Origin: Metallosphaera cuprina Ar-4
Lineage (GTDB): Archaea > Thermoproteota > Thermoprotei_A > Sulfolobales > Sulfolobaceae
Direction of reading: 5' to 3'
Assembly: GCF_000204925.1 (NCBI RefSeq)
Contig: NC_015435.1
Coordinates: 1,257,160-1,321,159 of the forward strand
DNA length: 64,000 nt
Below the pieces are notes generated by a model, which saw nothing but the letters and a program-made list of their open reading frames with translations, was not told the origin of the DNA and made no database searches. This document shows, one piece after another, positions 29,014 through 39,894 of this stretch. The first letter of the stretch is position 1. Each line of letters begins with the position of its first letter. A program made the translations under genes and the position numbers.

Positions 29014-29538
29014 CTAAGACGGCCGGTTAACTTTTTTCGCTAAATAATAGAAAAGCGCGTTCTCCTCCCTATAGAGCGTTTCTGTGAACCCCTTCAGTTC
29101 TTTCCTTTCCTTCCTAACTATTACAGGGTCTACCAACAGGAACGAACCGCCTTCCTTCAAAACCCTATGTATTTCTGAGAACAGGGCTTCCCTTTCGTTT
29201 TTCCTCAAATTGTACACAAACATGATAGAGTAAATGAAGGAAAAACTAGATTCAGGGAACGGTAACTTAAGATTCGGCCTTTCAATACGTATGAAATCTA
29301 CGGAAGCCTTCTCCTCATCCGCGTTCCTTTTAGCCAGTTCAATTGGGAATTCATCCCATATGTCAGCTGCTATGATTTTCTTATTCCACGCTTTGGACAA
29401 TTGAATCGGTATAAGGGAATTGCCACTTCCTATATCTAGGACGTCTCCTTCAGTTTTAAATTGTATTAATCTTTTTAAAATAAAATTTTGTTCATCAAGC
29501 GTTATTCCCATCCTCTTGACAGGGTAGTATGTAGGCAA
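29014..29538 (-). CDS. Class I SAM-dependent methyltransferase
   Basis: 174 aa. Motif I DVLDIGSGNSLIPI, an acidic motif II (IIAADIWDEF) and the post-motif region FIYSIMFVYNLRKNE with EIHRVLKEGGSFLLVDP are all present. It is short, without an extra substrate domain, so the substrate is not predictable. Just downstream, CCCCAAGGGG (29003-29012) and a CCGGTTAAC box lie at the 3' end and may act in transcript termination. Confidence 0.8.
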   Translation of the reverse strand: MPTYYPVKRMGITLDEQNFILKRLIQFKTEGDVLDIGSGNSLIPIQLSKAWNKKIIAADIWDEFPIELAKRNADEEKASVDFIRIERPNLKLPFPESSFSFIYSIMFVYNLRKNEREALFSEIHRVLKEGGSFLLVDPVIVRKERKELKGFTETLYREENALFYYLAKKVNRPS

Positions 29539-29765
29539 GGCTTAGCACACTGATAGAGGTCATTTTCCACATTTAAACATGGATATAAATTAAGTCTAAA
29601 AAGGTTGAGGAGGCTCTAAATTAAGGTTTTTAGAAATCAATTTTGATACCTCGAGTTAGAGTTCAGGAAAAGAAATGTTCAGAGAGCGTTAATCAACTCT
29701 TAAATTCCCAGATATGAGAACTTTGTTATGATAAACTTTTTGATATTACACTTCTACCTTTGCCT

Positions 29766-32700
29766 ATGATAAAGGAACTCATCTTAATTACATTAATGTT
29801 AAGCCAGGTGATACCTTTTGCTCACGTCAGTCAGCAAAGTCTATTGAACAGCATCTCACCAAATCAGTTGGTAACTGTATCAATAGTGGAAAAACCGCAG
29901 AACCTAGAACAGCTTCAGATGTTAGTCCAAGAACATAAGGTTTTGAGTCGAGAGCAAGTTCAATCTCTATTTATACCCAAATCAGATATAGATAGGCTCG
30001 TAAGTTATCTGAACAGCGTGGGTATTAAAACTCAAGTTTACATGAACGTCATAACTGCAACAGGCGCAGCTGAACAGTTCATCAAGGCCTTAGGCGGCCA
30101 GTTTTACGTAGAGAGGTTTCACAATTTGACCTTTTATCAATATGTTGGCGTAAACTCTCCGCTGGCTTCGAACGCTTACGTCTTCTCAACGAACTTAACC
30201 TCTCTTCTCATTCAAAGACCAAACACCTTGATGAATGTAACGCAGGCAGTGGCTTACTCTGTGGTAACTCCGAAAGAGCTAATGCAGGCCTATAATGTCA
30301 CTCCATTACTTAACAAGGGAGTTAATGGGACTAACGTGACTATAGGAATATTGGACTTTTACGGAGACCCTTACATCCAACAGCAGCTACAGGACTTCGA
30401 TAGAAGCTATAACGTTAGTAACCCTCCTTCATTTAAGGTAGAGAGCATTGGTGCGTATAATCCTAATGATGGGATAGCTAACGGATGGGCTTTAGAGATA
30501 TCGTTGGACGTAGAGTACGCTCATGTGTTAGCTCCTAACGCTGGGATAGTACTTTACGTGGCTAATCCAAACGTTACGTTACCTGAGGCCATAGCTTATA
30601 TAGATCAACAAGACCAGGTATCGGTAGTGTCACAGAGTTTTGGTATTCCTGAGATATATGTAGACCTAGGGCTGTTGCCGCTCTCTATGGTTCAATCGAT
30701 GACCTATGAGTACTGGCTGGGTGAGGTAGAGGGTATAACTTTCGTTGCAGCTAGCGGAGACAGCGGAGGAACGGGAAATAACTTCTACCTCTCACCTCTT
30801 GGGAATTTAGTCCTTCCTGCCTCAGATCCATACGTTTTAGCCGTGGGTGGTAGCTCATTGTATTACTCCAACGGGAGTTCCACACAAACAGCCTGGAGTG
30901 GAGAAAGCCTCTTTGGAGCTAGCACAGGCGGATTCAGCACCATATTCCCTAGCCCCTGGTATCAAGGAGCTGAGGGATTCAGGATGGTACCCGATGTGGT
31001 AGCGGACGGTAATCCATATACAGGCGTCCCTGTAACTTATTACTATAACGTCTCGGAGCTAGTAGGAGGAACCTCATTAGCTTCACCTCTTGTCTCAGCT
31101 ATAATTGCCTTAGCAGTACAGGTGCACGGAAGGCTCGGGTTCATTAATCCTTTAATTTATTCTCTGAACGGAACGAAGGCCCTCTCACCGATAAGTTTCG
31201 GATACAACACACCTTACGTCGTTAATGGAACTCCTAATCCTGTCACTGGTCTGGGATACATCAATGCAGGTTATTTTGTTTCGCTTATTAGTAAGTCTCA
31301 AACGTTAGCTGTAGCAGTTCAGAACACTACTTACGTTGACGGGCAGACCGTTAACGTGATCGTTAAAGGTCCTTCCTCTTTACAGCCTATAGCGAAGTTG
31401 TTTAACGGAACGGCTTACTTAGGGGAAATCCCTCTTAGTTTTAACGGAACGTATTGGGTTGGAAGTTTTATAGCGCACGGATCTGGAACGCAAGAACTTA
31501 TAGTGACTCAAGGAGATAACTCGTCCGGGACATATTTTACTGTGGGAATTCAAGCTCAATATATCTTGCCTCAGGTTGCACTCTATCCAACCCCAGGCAA
31601 TCTGCCCGTGCTAGTACACTTGACCTATCCAAACGGAACCACGGCCTTCTCCAGCTCTCAAATAACGGCATATCTCTATGCCTATAATCCAACTACAGGT
31701 GAGGAGACTCTGATCTCCACTGTCAAGTTAAGCCATCCCTTATTGTTAAATTTCAGTCAGTTTGGAATTACCATAACTAACGCTACAGATTACGAGTTCG
31801 GCTCATTTCATCTAAATTCTTCAATGGTTAGTGGAATTTATTTGGTTAAACTATCTAACACTTTTGGGTTCGACGAGTTCGTTTCCGGGATATATGTAGT
31901 TCCTTATATCATACCGCAAGTAGCTACGGAACCCCTAGTAGTGTCTCCTGGGGAGAACTTCACTCTGGCAGTTTTCACTGAAACCCTAGGATCACCTAAC
32001 GTTACCGTGAGCTTCATTAAGAACGGAATATATTATTTTAACACTACGGTGAACTCAATTGAAACATCATCAGGCCAGTTCTACGTTCTCCAAGCTGAAC
32101 TGCCTAAAGGGATACCATCTGGCTACTATACCGTAGAGGCTAGGGCTACATATAATTTCACTAATTACACTGCGCAGGGCATCGGAACGACACAAATATA
32201 CGTTTCCCCCTCATCCGTTCATCTCTCTCTTAACGGACTTCAAGAGACCGCGTTACAGAACTCCTCCCTATTAATTAATGCTACTATAACTTATCCTAAT
32301 GGCACTCCAGTAAAATACGGTACGTTCACAGCAATAGTTATTCCTGCTTACTTACAGAGTTCCTTCGACTCACTCTCTATATCTAACGCCGTGCCTCTAA
32401 GGTACGAAAACGGTAGCTGGATAGGCTACTTTGACCTCCCATCAGGGGCCAACTCCAATGGATTAGGTCTGTCTCCTTACGGTTTGGCAGGTCAATGGTT
32501 AGTTTACGTAAGTGGTGTCTCTAGTGAAGGCTATCCTGTAGATCTTGGATCGTCTCTTAATTACGCTAACTTAAATATTATACCTCAACCGTCTGCAAGT
32601 TTTACACTAATGCCTTACGTTCTAACACCAGTCTTTAATGGAACTTCAGGGTACAACCTTTACATCTTAAATGCGACGATTATTAATCATAATGCTACTA

Positions 32701-32993
32701 TTATAAACTCAGTTATATATAATCTTACAGCTATAAACTCTACTGTAAGCTTAATTAACACTCAAGTGTTTCACTATAGACTGGTGAATAGCAGCCTGTT
32801 AAATAACACAGCAATAACTCCCGTGCAGATTCTTACGACCAACTCAGGACACATATCCTTGCCTAAAGCTAGTGGAGTTAACTCTTCTCATACAAATCAA
32901 AATTCAGTTTCCCCAAATGAAAACCCAGCTATCGCACTTATCATATTAATCTTCGGTTTATTAGTGGCCGTTTTGATTTTGAAAAGAAAATAA
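29766..32993 (+). CDS. Secreted S53 (sedolisin/kumamolisin-like) acid protease with long C-terminal region
   Basis: About 1075 aa from ATG 29766. Order: signal peptide (ILITLMLSQVIPFAHV); pro-domain (about 30-160); S53 catalytic domain with Glu244 and Asp248 in ALEISLD, Asp332 in ASGDSGG, and Ser437 in GGTSLASP; several Ig-like beta domains rich in N-x-S/T (about 510-960); an Asn/Ser-rich stalk; a C-terminal transmembrane helix (IALIILIFGLLVAVLIL) and KRK. This suggests a cell-surface protease acting at low pH on peptides. A TATA-like element lies about 30 bases upstream. Confidence 0.88.
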   Translation: MIKELILITLMLSQVIPFAHVSQQSLLNSISPNQLVTVSIVEKPQNLEQLQMLVQEHKVLSREQVQSLFIPKSDIDRLVSYLNSVGIKTQVYMNVITATGAAEQFIKALGGQFYVERFHNLTFYQYVGVNSPLASNAYVFSTNLTSLLIQRPNTLMNVTQAVAYSVVTPKELMQAYNVTPLLNKGVNGTNVTIGILDFYGDPYIQQQLQDFDRSYNVSNPPSFKVESIGAYNPNDGIANGWALEISLDVEYAHVLAPNAGIVLYVANPNVTLPEAIAYIDQQDQVSVVSQSFGIPEIYVDLGLLPLSMVQSMTYEYWLGEVEGITFVAASGDSGGTGNNFYLSPLGNLVLPASDPYVLAVGGSSLYYSNGSSTQTAWSGESLFGASTGGFSTIFPSPWYQGAEGFRMVPDVVADGNPYTGVPVTYYYNVSELVGGTSLASPLVSAIIALAVQVHGRLGFINPLIYSLNGTKALSPISFGYNTPYVVNGTPNPVTGLGYINAGYFVSLISKSQTLAVAVQNTTYVDGQTVNVIVKGPSSLQPIAKLFNGTAYLGEIPLSFNGTYWVGSFIAHGSGTQELIVTQGDNSSGTYFTVGIQAQYILPQVALYPTPGNLPVLVHLTYPNGTTAFSSSQITAYLYAYNPTTGEETLISTVKLSHPLLLNFSQFGITITNATDYEFGSFHLNSSMVSGIYLVKLSNTFGFDEFVSGIYVVPYIIPQVATEPLVVSPGENFTLAVFTETLGSPNVTVSFIKNGIYYFNTTVNSIETSSGQFYVLQAELPKGIPSGYYTVEARATYNFTNYTAQGIGTTQIYVSPSSVHLSLNGLQETALQNSSLLINATITYPNGTPVKYGTFTAIVIPAYLQSSFDSLSISNAVPLRYENGSWIGYFDLPSGANSNGLGLSPYGLAGQWLVYVSGVSSEGYPVDLGSSLNYANLNIIPQPSASFTLMPYVLTPVFNGTSGYNLYILNATIINHNATIINSVIYNLTAINSTVSLINTQVFHYRLVNSSLLNNTAITPVQILTTNSGHISLPKASGVNSSHTNQNSVSPNENPAIALIILIFGLLVAVLILKRK

Positions 32994-33338
32994 TTATGAT
33001 ATTTTAGTAATCATGCCAACCCAACTCTCTTGGTCATACATCATGTATTGAACCTCCATTTGAACCCTTTTAGTACCTACCTTGGTTTTTATTTTCAGAT
33101 TATATACAAAATAGTATGTGTTTCCATCAGTTTCAACTTCCGCCCCCTTAGGAAACTCTACAGAGTAATCATATTTTTCAGAAATTTCTTGAATTTTAGC
33201 AGTTAATTTAGTAATAATGGCTTTTATGGAATCCCCATATAAGGGTTCAAAGGTTATAGCTCTAAGCTCTTCCTTAAACGCAGAAATGCTTTCGGTTACT
33301 CTAACTCTTCTTGTCTTTTTCCTGGTTTTTGCATCCAC
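32994..33338 (-). CDS. Hypothetical protein, 114 aa (first of an unknown three-gene cluster, 3' end)
   Basis: A very basic N-terminus (MDAKTRKKTRRVRV) is followed by a helix (about 15-55) and a beta-rich C-terminal half (YYFVYNLKIKTKVGTKRVQMEV). No family recognised. The basic start could bind nucleic acid or a partner. It is the last of three minus-strand genes of unknown function and ends directly at the stop of the S53 protease gene. Confidence 0.6.
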   Translation of the reverse strand: MDAKTRKKTRRVRVTESISAFKEELRAITFEPLYGDSIKAIITKLTAKIQEISEKYDYSVEFPKGAEVETDGNTYYFVYNLKIKTKVGTKRVQMEVQYMMYDQESWVGMITKIS

Positions 33339-33402
33339 ATCATACTTAAAGTTGCTGAGAATAAAAATACCTTGGTTTATAGCTCAATATTCTCACATGC
33401 AG

Positions 33403-34761
33403 TTACCAAAAGTAGTCTTCAAAAAGTTTCCTAACCTTCCAGCCCTCTTCCTCAAGCCAGAGTACTCCGTTCTCTATTTCTCTTCTTAACAGCTTTATGT
33501 TGTCTGGAAGGGCGGGGTCGGTTACCTTAAACAGATTAGTCAAACTGTCATTTATGGGCGTGGAGATGTTGTTCAATTTTCCTCCTATACTTCCTAAATT
33601 CAGAAACGACTTATTCTTACCGCTATAAATAAGTCCTGAAATTGCAAGCGATGTGCTGAGCGCGTCCCTCACGAGTAGCACTGGGACTATAGCCTCAACT
33701 CTGTCCTCTATGTATATGGTCCTTCTAGCTAAGCTTGTAATTTGATTTAGCTCTCTTTTCTTGTTTTCCTTTACTCTTTCAAACGAAGCTATCACATCGT
33801 TACCAGTTTTTCTTAGAAGCTCGAGCTTGCTGTCGATTTTCATCAACTCCTCTTTCTTCTCTTTTTCAAGCGAGTCTATCTTTTGTTTTAATACCCTAAT
33901 TTCAGAAAGGTAAGGCTCTAGCAGCTTATTTAATTGATTGTCCAGGTCTTTTAGTATTTTTTCCTTAGCTGATTCTAGAGTTGCTGCTTGCCTTTCTGAC
34001 ACTTTTCCACTTTCTACGTCAAGTCTCGTTTTGGCCATAACCCCATAAATCTCCGCTATCTTTGAGGAGAACTCCAATGATTTCTTCTTAACCTCTTCAT
34101 AAGCTAGTGGTTTCTTAACTTTCAATAACTGCTCCATCTCATCGTTTATTCTTTCTATTTGTTGATCATACAATGATTCTGTTTTTCTCCTCTCTTCTGC
34201 TAGTTTACCAATAAACATCTCTGATATTGCGGAAAAACTCCTTTTATACTCCTCTAATTTTTCCAACTCCCCTGTTATTATTTTCTGGATTCTCCTCCAC
34301 TCCTCTATCTCCAGCGAGATCACATCATCTGTTATTTTCCTCTCTAACAAGATAGTAGGTAGCGGGACTGAGGGGTTCTTTACGAATGGAGTTATATCCT
34401 CGCTTATCAACCCTTTCAATCTTACGGTTTCCACACCTCTAGGCTCGAACCACGGTACGTTCCTAAGAACGTTTAGGAACTCATCAGGAGTGGTCAACTT
34501 TGAAAAGGAGTTCAGGTAATGCTCGTAGTCGCCAAGTACAACCCTATCAAATTTAGTATCTATTTGTCCAGTCTCATCAAATGACAAGTAGCCACCCAGT
34601 TCCTCCATTCTCACTAACTGTACCGGCCATCCAATTAACGTGGCGGAAGTCACTTTAACCTTCCTAGATAACGCTTTAGTAAGAGCAACCGCTAGTTGTC
34701 TTTCTGGAGTGAGCGGAGATCCGTTCGCATCCACAACTAACGCTATGTGTACAGTTTTCAT
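33403..34761 (-). CDS. Coiled-coil protein of unknown function, 452 aa
   Basis: The N-terminal alpha/beta domain (about 1-130: MKTVHIALVVDANGSPLTPE) is followed by an extended coiled coil (about 165-345) rich in Glu/Lys. A C-terminal domain (about 350-452) contains YIEDRVEAIVPVLLVRDAL and many aromatic residues at the end. Overall layout (head, long coil, tail) resembles SMC-like or scaffold proteins, but no Walker motif is present. Middle gene of an unknown cluster downstream of malonyl-CoA reductase. Confidence 0.65.
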   Translation of the reverse strand: MKTVHIALVVDANGSPLTPERQLAVALTKALSRKVKVTSATLIGWPVQLVRMEELGGYLSFDETGQIDTKFDRVVLGDYEHYLNSFSKLTTPDEFLNVLRNVPWFEPRGVETVRLKGLISEDITPFVKNPSVPLPTILLERKITDDVISLEIEEWRRIQKIITGELEKLEEYKRSFSAISEMFIGKLAEERRKTESLYDQQIERINDEMEQLLKVKKPLAYEEVKKKSLEFSSKIAEIYGVMAKTRLDVESGKVSERQAATLESAKEKILKDLDNQLNKLLEPYLSEIRVLKQKIDSLEKEKKEELMKIDSKLELLRKTGNDVIASFERVKENKKRELNQITSLARRTIYIEDRVEAIVPVLLVRDALSTSLAISGLIYSGKNKSFLNLGSIGGKLNNISTPINDSLTNLFKVTDPALPDNIKLLRREIENGVLWLEEEGWKVRKLFEDYFW

Positions 34762-34820
34762 CTAAGGTATTAGATACTTCCTCGATATTATAATTTTGAG
34801 GTTTCCAATTCTGGTATCGA

Positions 34821-35597
34821 TCAAATGTAATTAGATATCTCAAGGATTTTCCTCTTTATCCCTTCTAGCGTTTCTAGAAATCCTGTATCTGCTAATTGAT
34901 TTCCTTTAAGGACCTTCAAGCCCTCTGTGATGCCTAATTCTGTAAGCAGCTTATCTAAATACCCGCTCCTTTGTCCGGATAAAATCAAAACGTAACTCTC
35001 ATTCTCTTTCAGGAAATCGTCTAGTTTACCAGCCAATCCAAACGCTTTGAGCGACTGTTCTCTCCTTATGGTTTTCGCCCACGGATGTCTTACCCTCACT
35101 TCTTCCATGGTTTTACTCTCATACGCTATATCGTTTAGCACTTCTAGTAAGTCTCTTCTATCATCCTCCCTTCTTTTCTCAACCAAATCGTTTATGAAAG
35201 GAAAGAAGTCCTGAGTGATTTTGACTTCCCCATATTCAGGGAAAGGATACGTTGAGTTGCCCATCGCGTCCTCCCTTATTGAGTTGAATGCAGCTTTTAC
35301 GTCCTCCTTTATTTTTTGAACCTGGATCGGTCTGTTCAGTAAAACTGAGGACATGCCGATAATAGATACCACGTCTAATGTTATCAGAAGTTGAACAGCT
35401 TCGTTATAGCCAGGCTGTGCAAGTTTAGGATAGAACTTTGTCTTCAGATAGAGTTTTGGCCAATTGATAATGTTAGACATTATAGGGCTCTTTGAGTAGT
35501 GAATTTTCATGTAATAACCGCCGTTAAGTCTCCTATAGACGAACACGGCTTTCTCCTTTTCAATGCCAACCTTCATTGCTAATTCAATGAAGTCCAA
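34821..35597 (-). CDS. Hypothetical protein, 258 aa
   Basis: Mostly helical soluble protein without recognised motifs. An N-terminal domain (about 1-110) contains GIEKEKAVFVYRRLNGGYYMKIHY, and the C-terminal part contains VLILSGQRSGYLDKLLTELGI, which could be a Rossmann-like strand-turn. It starts 51 bases after the malonyl-CoA reductase stop and 59 bases before the coiled-coil gene on the same strand, so cotranscription is possible. Function unknown. Confidence 0.6.
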   Translation of the reverse strand: MDFIELAMKVGIEKEKAVFVYRRLNGGYYMKIHYSKSPIMSNIINWPKLYLKTKFYPKLAQPGYNEAVQLLITLDVVSIIGMSSVLLNRPIQVQKIKEDVKAAFNSIREDAMGNSTYPFPEYGEVKITQDFFPFINDLVEKRREDDRRDLLEVLNDIAYESKTMEEVRVRHPWAKTIRREQSLKAFGLAGKLDDFLKENESYVLILSGQRSGYLDKLLTELGITEGLKVLKGNQLADTGFLETLEGIKRKILEISNYI

Positions 35598-35648
35598 ATG
35601 AACACCATAAGGAGAAAAAGAAAGGGAGATTAAAAACTAAATCCAGTT

Positions 35649-36734
<1,086 letters not shown>

Positions 36735-36787
36735 CTATTCTGTACTTGTAGAATATAAACTTACTTTAACCATATAAGTTCCTCATT

Positions 36788-37306
36788 TTATACTCCTATA
36801 GAAATAAAAAATGACTCTACAAATCCGCTAACAGTAAGAGTTACTGCGACCAAACCTATGACTAGAACGTAAGTTGATAGTTCTCTCTTCCAGTATCCTC
36901 CTAGAATGGCCTTCGTGAAGAAATAGCTCTCGGTCATCATTGCAGTGTAAGATAGGAATTCGAGCCAGAAAAAGGGTAGAAAGGCCTCTAGTGTAGGTAG
37001 AGCCACCCCAGGAATTCTTTCTAAAGATCCTATTGCTGAAAAGGCGTAGCCGGTCTCTGCTAAAATGAAAAGTCCTGCCGGTATGCCAATGAACGGAAAG
37101 GACATGAAAAGGGAAAGGAAAAAGTTATGCCCTGCGATGGAAGTGCCCATGCTTACTAAGCCCTGGTTCGTAGTCACTGTAGAATTCAAGGAGTTCAATA
37201 TCTGCTGTCCAATTTGCGGAGAGGATGGGATTGCGGAAACTACAAAGAGGATGGTAACGTTGACTATCAGAAACATGAAGTAGATCTTAACTCTGTTAAT
37301 ATCCAT
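36788..37306 (-). CDS. SpoIIM-like (DUF95) membrane protein
   Basis: 172 aa, four or five hydrophobic helices, an N-terminal helix (FMFLIVNVTILFVVSAI) and the conserved middle SLFMSFPFIGIPAGLFILAETGYAF. It resembles the stage II sporulation protein M family of archaeal integral membrane proteins. Archaea do not sporulate, and the role is unknown. It lies upstream of malonyl-CoA reductase on the same strand with a 65-base gap. Confidence 0.7.
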   Translation of the reverse strand: MDINRVKIYFMFLIVNVTILFVVSAIPSSPQIGQQILNSLNSTVTTNQGLVSMGTSIAGHNFFLSLFMSFPFIGIPAGLFILAETGYAFSAIGSLERIPGVALPTLEAFLPFFWLEFLSYTAMMTESYFFTKAILGGYWKRELSTYVLVIGLVAVTLTVSGFVESFFISIGV

Positions 37307-37355
37307 AAACGAAACATTACCTTTAAAGGAAAAAAGACTTTTCGAAAGTCTTACA

Positions 37356-39029
37356 TCACGAAAGCACAGCTCCCTTCGCTGAGGAGTTTACTAGCTTCGA
37401 GTATTGAGCTAGCAACCCAGTCTTATATCTAGGCTCAGGAGGACTCCAATCTTTTGTTCTCCTCTTTAACTCCTCCTCGGAGAGATCAACGTCTAGCCTA
37501 CCCTTATCCGTATCTACAGTTATCACGTCTCCGTCATTAAGAAGGGCTATAGGTCCTCCTACTGCGGCCTCTGGGGCTACATGACCTACCATTAATCCTC
37601 TGGTGGCTCCTGAAAACCTCCCGTCAGTAACTAGGGCTACCTTCTCGCCTAGACCTTGGCCAACTATAGCGCTAGTAACGGCAAGCATCTCCCTCATACC
37701 TGGACCACCCTTAGGCCCTTCATACCTAATCACCACTACTTCTCCCTCCTTGATTCCACCCTTAATTACCGTATTGAACGCCTCTTCCTCGGAGTTGAAC
37801 ACTCTTGCAGGACCCTTATGATACTTTATTTTAGAAGCTGAAACTTTAACTACAGATCCTTCTGGAGATAACGATCCCTTAAGTATCCTCAAGCCCCCAG
37901 CCGGCATGAAGGGATTAGATAACTCTCTCACTATATGATCGTGTTTAACGTTAGGAAGTATGTACTCTTGGAGATTCTCCTTCATGGTCTTCCCTGTTAC
38001 GGTGATCACATCACCGTGAAGTAAACCGCGATCCAGTAACTTCTTGAGAATTAGTGGTGCCCCTCCCACTTTGTAAAGATCAGCCATAACGTAGTCTCCA
38101 CCAGGCTTCATGCTCACTATTTCTGGAACTCTCTTGCTTATCCTATCGAAGTCGTCTAACGTTAGATGAACCCCTGCCTCATGAGCTATGGCCAGCAGGT
38201 GCAACACACCGTTTGTTGAACCGCCACTTGTCATAAGTAACGTAATAGCGTTTTCAAACGCCTCAAAGGTTAATATCTCTCTGGGCCTCAGTCCAACTTC
38301 CATGATCTTCATCAAAGCCCTACCAGTTTCCTTAGCGTATTTAGTTCTCTCCGAACTGACTGCAGGAGGAGTCGCACTTCCAGGTAAGGCTAGACCAAGG
38401 GCTTCAGATAGTAAAGCCATTGTGTTTGCCGTATATAGCCCTCCACAGGCCCCGGGGCCTGGTATAGCGTTATCTTCCATAAGTCTTAAGTCTTCAGCTG
38501 TTATTTTCCCAGCCGCATATGAACCTACTGCCTCATATACGTCTCCTATAGCTATATCCCTTCCTTTGAAGTTTCCTGGTAGAGTAGTTCCTCCGTACAT
38601 GTAGACTGAAGGTATGTTGAGTCTGGCCATAGCCATCATCAGGCCTGGCTGAGTCTTGTCGCAGCCACCCAGCGCCACAAACCCATCATATCCGTGGCCG
38701 TTAACCGTTAGCTCAACGGTATTAGCGATGATCTCTCTACTCACTAGAGAGTACTTCATTGCCTCACTTCCCATAGCTATGCCGTCTATTACAACCGGTG
38801 TCGTGAACGTTCTAGGAGTCCCTCCAAGCTCTCTTATACCTTCTTTAACTACCTGTGATAAGCCCATAAGGTGTATGTTGCATGGACCGGCCTCGTTCCA
38901 AGCTACAGCCACCCCAACTAAGGGTTTCGATATGTCCTCATCGGTCAAGCCCATAGCTTTGAGGAAAGCCCTATTAGGAGCCTTCTCAGGTCCTCCGTAA
39001 ACCTTGTTAGATCTAGATTTATCAATCAT
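37356..39029 (-). CDS. ilvD: Dihydroxy-acid dehydratase
   Basis: 557 aa. Cluster and active-site segments are [40 protein letters not shown] and [15 protein letters not shown], with the C-terminal [15 protein letters not shown]. It makes branched-chain 2-oxo acids for valine, isoleucine and leucine. Sulfolobus DHAD also dehydrates sugar acids in vitro. A strong A/T box (TTTAAAAATATTTAA, 39044-39058) precedes the ATG at leaderless or short-leader spacing. Confidence 0.95.
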   Translation of the reverse strand: MIDKSRSNKVYGGPEKAPNRAFLKAMGLTDEDISKPLVGVAVAWNEAGPCNIHLMGLSQVVKEGIRELGGTPRTFTTPVVIDGIAMGSEAMKYSLVSREIIANTVELTVNGHGYDGFVALGGCDKTQPGLMMAMARLNIPSVYMYGGTTLPGNFKGRDIAIGDVYEAVGSYAAGKITAEDLRLMEDNAIPGPGACGGLYTANTMALLSEALGLALPGSATPPAVSSERTKYAKETGRALMKIMEVGLRPREILTFEAFENAITLLMTSGGSTNGVLHLLAIAHEAGVHLTLDDFDRISKRVPEIVSMKPGGDYVMADLYKVGGAPLILKKLLDRGLLHGDVITVTGKTMKENLQEYILPNVKHDHIVRELSNPFMPAGGLRILKGSLSPEGSVVKVSASKIKYHKGPARVFNSEEEAFNTVIKGGIKEGEVVVIRYEGPKGGPGMREMLAVTSAIVGQGLGEKVALVTDGRFSGATRGLMVGHVAPEAAVGGPIALLNDGDVITVDTDKGRLDVDLSEEELKRRTKDWSPPEPRYKTGLLAQYSKLVNSSAKGAVLS

Positions 39030-39338
39030 GGACTTAAGGAACGTTTAAAAATATTTAACTATTTATGTTCCTAAATGATTGAATTGGTCTTTGCTGAAAA
39101 GGTGATGACAGCACGTCAGGATGACAATCCCATCCAACTCTCGAGTATTTGAAGCCTTGATGAATGCAATTTTGTATAATTCAACGTTGAGATCTTCCGT
39201 AATTTTCGCTTAGTGGTTTGCGTTAGCTCTCCTAAATCTAAAAAGAGCCACCTTTAGCGTTTTATGAAGGAGCTCTCGAGGAAACATGTTTAAGCATTTT
39301 AGACTGATTTTTAAATATTTATAACAATCATAGTTCTT
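39030..39338. other. 309-base intergenic region between divergent ilvD and msrA
   Basis: No gene seen. It carries the ilvD promoter at 39044-39058 (minus) and the msrA promoter (TTTTTAAATATTTATAAC, about 39308-39325, plus). In between are two copies of CTCTCGAG (39138 and 39273), a GTGATGA near 39103 and a TTGATGA near 39156. Without D boxes or a terminal stem, I do not call a guide RNA here. Confidence 0.5.
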
Positions 39339-39887
39339 ATGGCAATCAATTTAGAGATGGCGACTTTGGGTGGAGGTTGTTTCTGGTGCACCGAGGCGGT
39401 TTTTTCTAGGTTGAATGGCGTGATTAAGGTGGTTTCAGGTTACGCAGGGGGATGGCTTCCCAACCCAACCTATGAAGATGTCTGTTCGGATAGGACCGGA
39501 CATGCAGAGGTTGTTCAAATAACGTTTGATCCAAACGTTATAAGTTATAGGACACTCCTTGAGGTGTTTTTTGATATTCACGATCCTACAACGAAGAACA
39601 GACAAGGTAATGATGTGGGCTCCCAATACCGTTCAATTATTCTTTATCACAATGAAGAGCAAAGAAAAATTGCCCTTGAAATTATAGACGAGCTGAATAA
39701 GACCAAATATCACGGAAAAATAGTTACAGAGGTGGTTCCGTTTAAGGAGTTCTATCCTGCCGAGGACTATCATCAAAGCTTTTACGACAGGAACAGGAAC
39801 TATCCTTATTGTAGAGTAGTCATTGATCCTAAGATCAGGAAATTGATGACCAATCATTCCAGAATCATCAAAATTAAGACTTCTTAA
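39339..39887 (+). CDS. msrA: Peptide methionine sulfoxide reductase MsrA
   Basis: 182 aa. [18 protein letters not shown] contains the catalytic Cys. [23 protein letters not shown] and the AEDYHQSFY segment complete the family signature. It reduces the S-form of methionine sulfoxide in proteins, which fits an aerobic metal-exposed lifestyle. No MsrB is fused or adjacent. Convergent with the TGS gene, with a 7-base gap. Confidence 0.95.
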   Translation: MAINLEMATLGGGCFWCTEAVFSRLNGVIKVVSGYAGGWLPNPTYEDVCSDRTGHAEVVQITFDPNVISYRTLLEVFFDIHDPTTKNRQGNDVGSQYRSIILYHNEEQRKIALEIIDELNKTKYHGKIVTEVVPFKEFYPAEDYHQSFYDRNRNYPYCRVVIDPKIRKLMTNHSRIIKIKTS

Positions 39888-39894
39888 CGTCTCT

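Noticed and set aside
33217-33489. A plus-strand frame across the ends of two hypothetical genes
   Set aside because: It is opposite coding sequence with normal composition and has no promoter.
39100-39165. C/D guide RNA in the ilvD-msrA gap (GTGATGA and TTGATGA)
   Set aside because: No CTGA D box at a suitable distance and no terminal stem.
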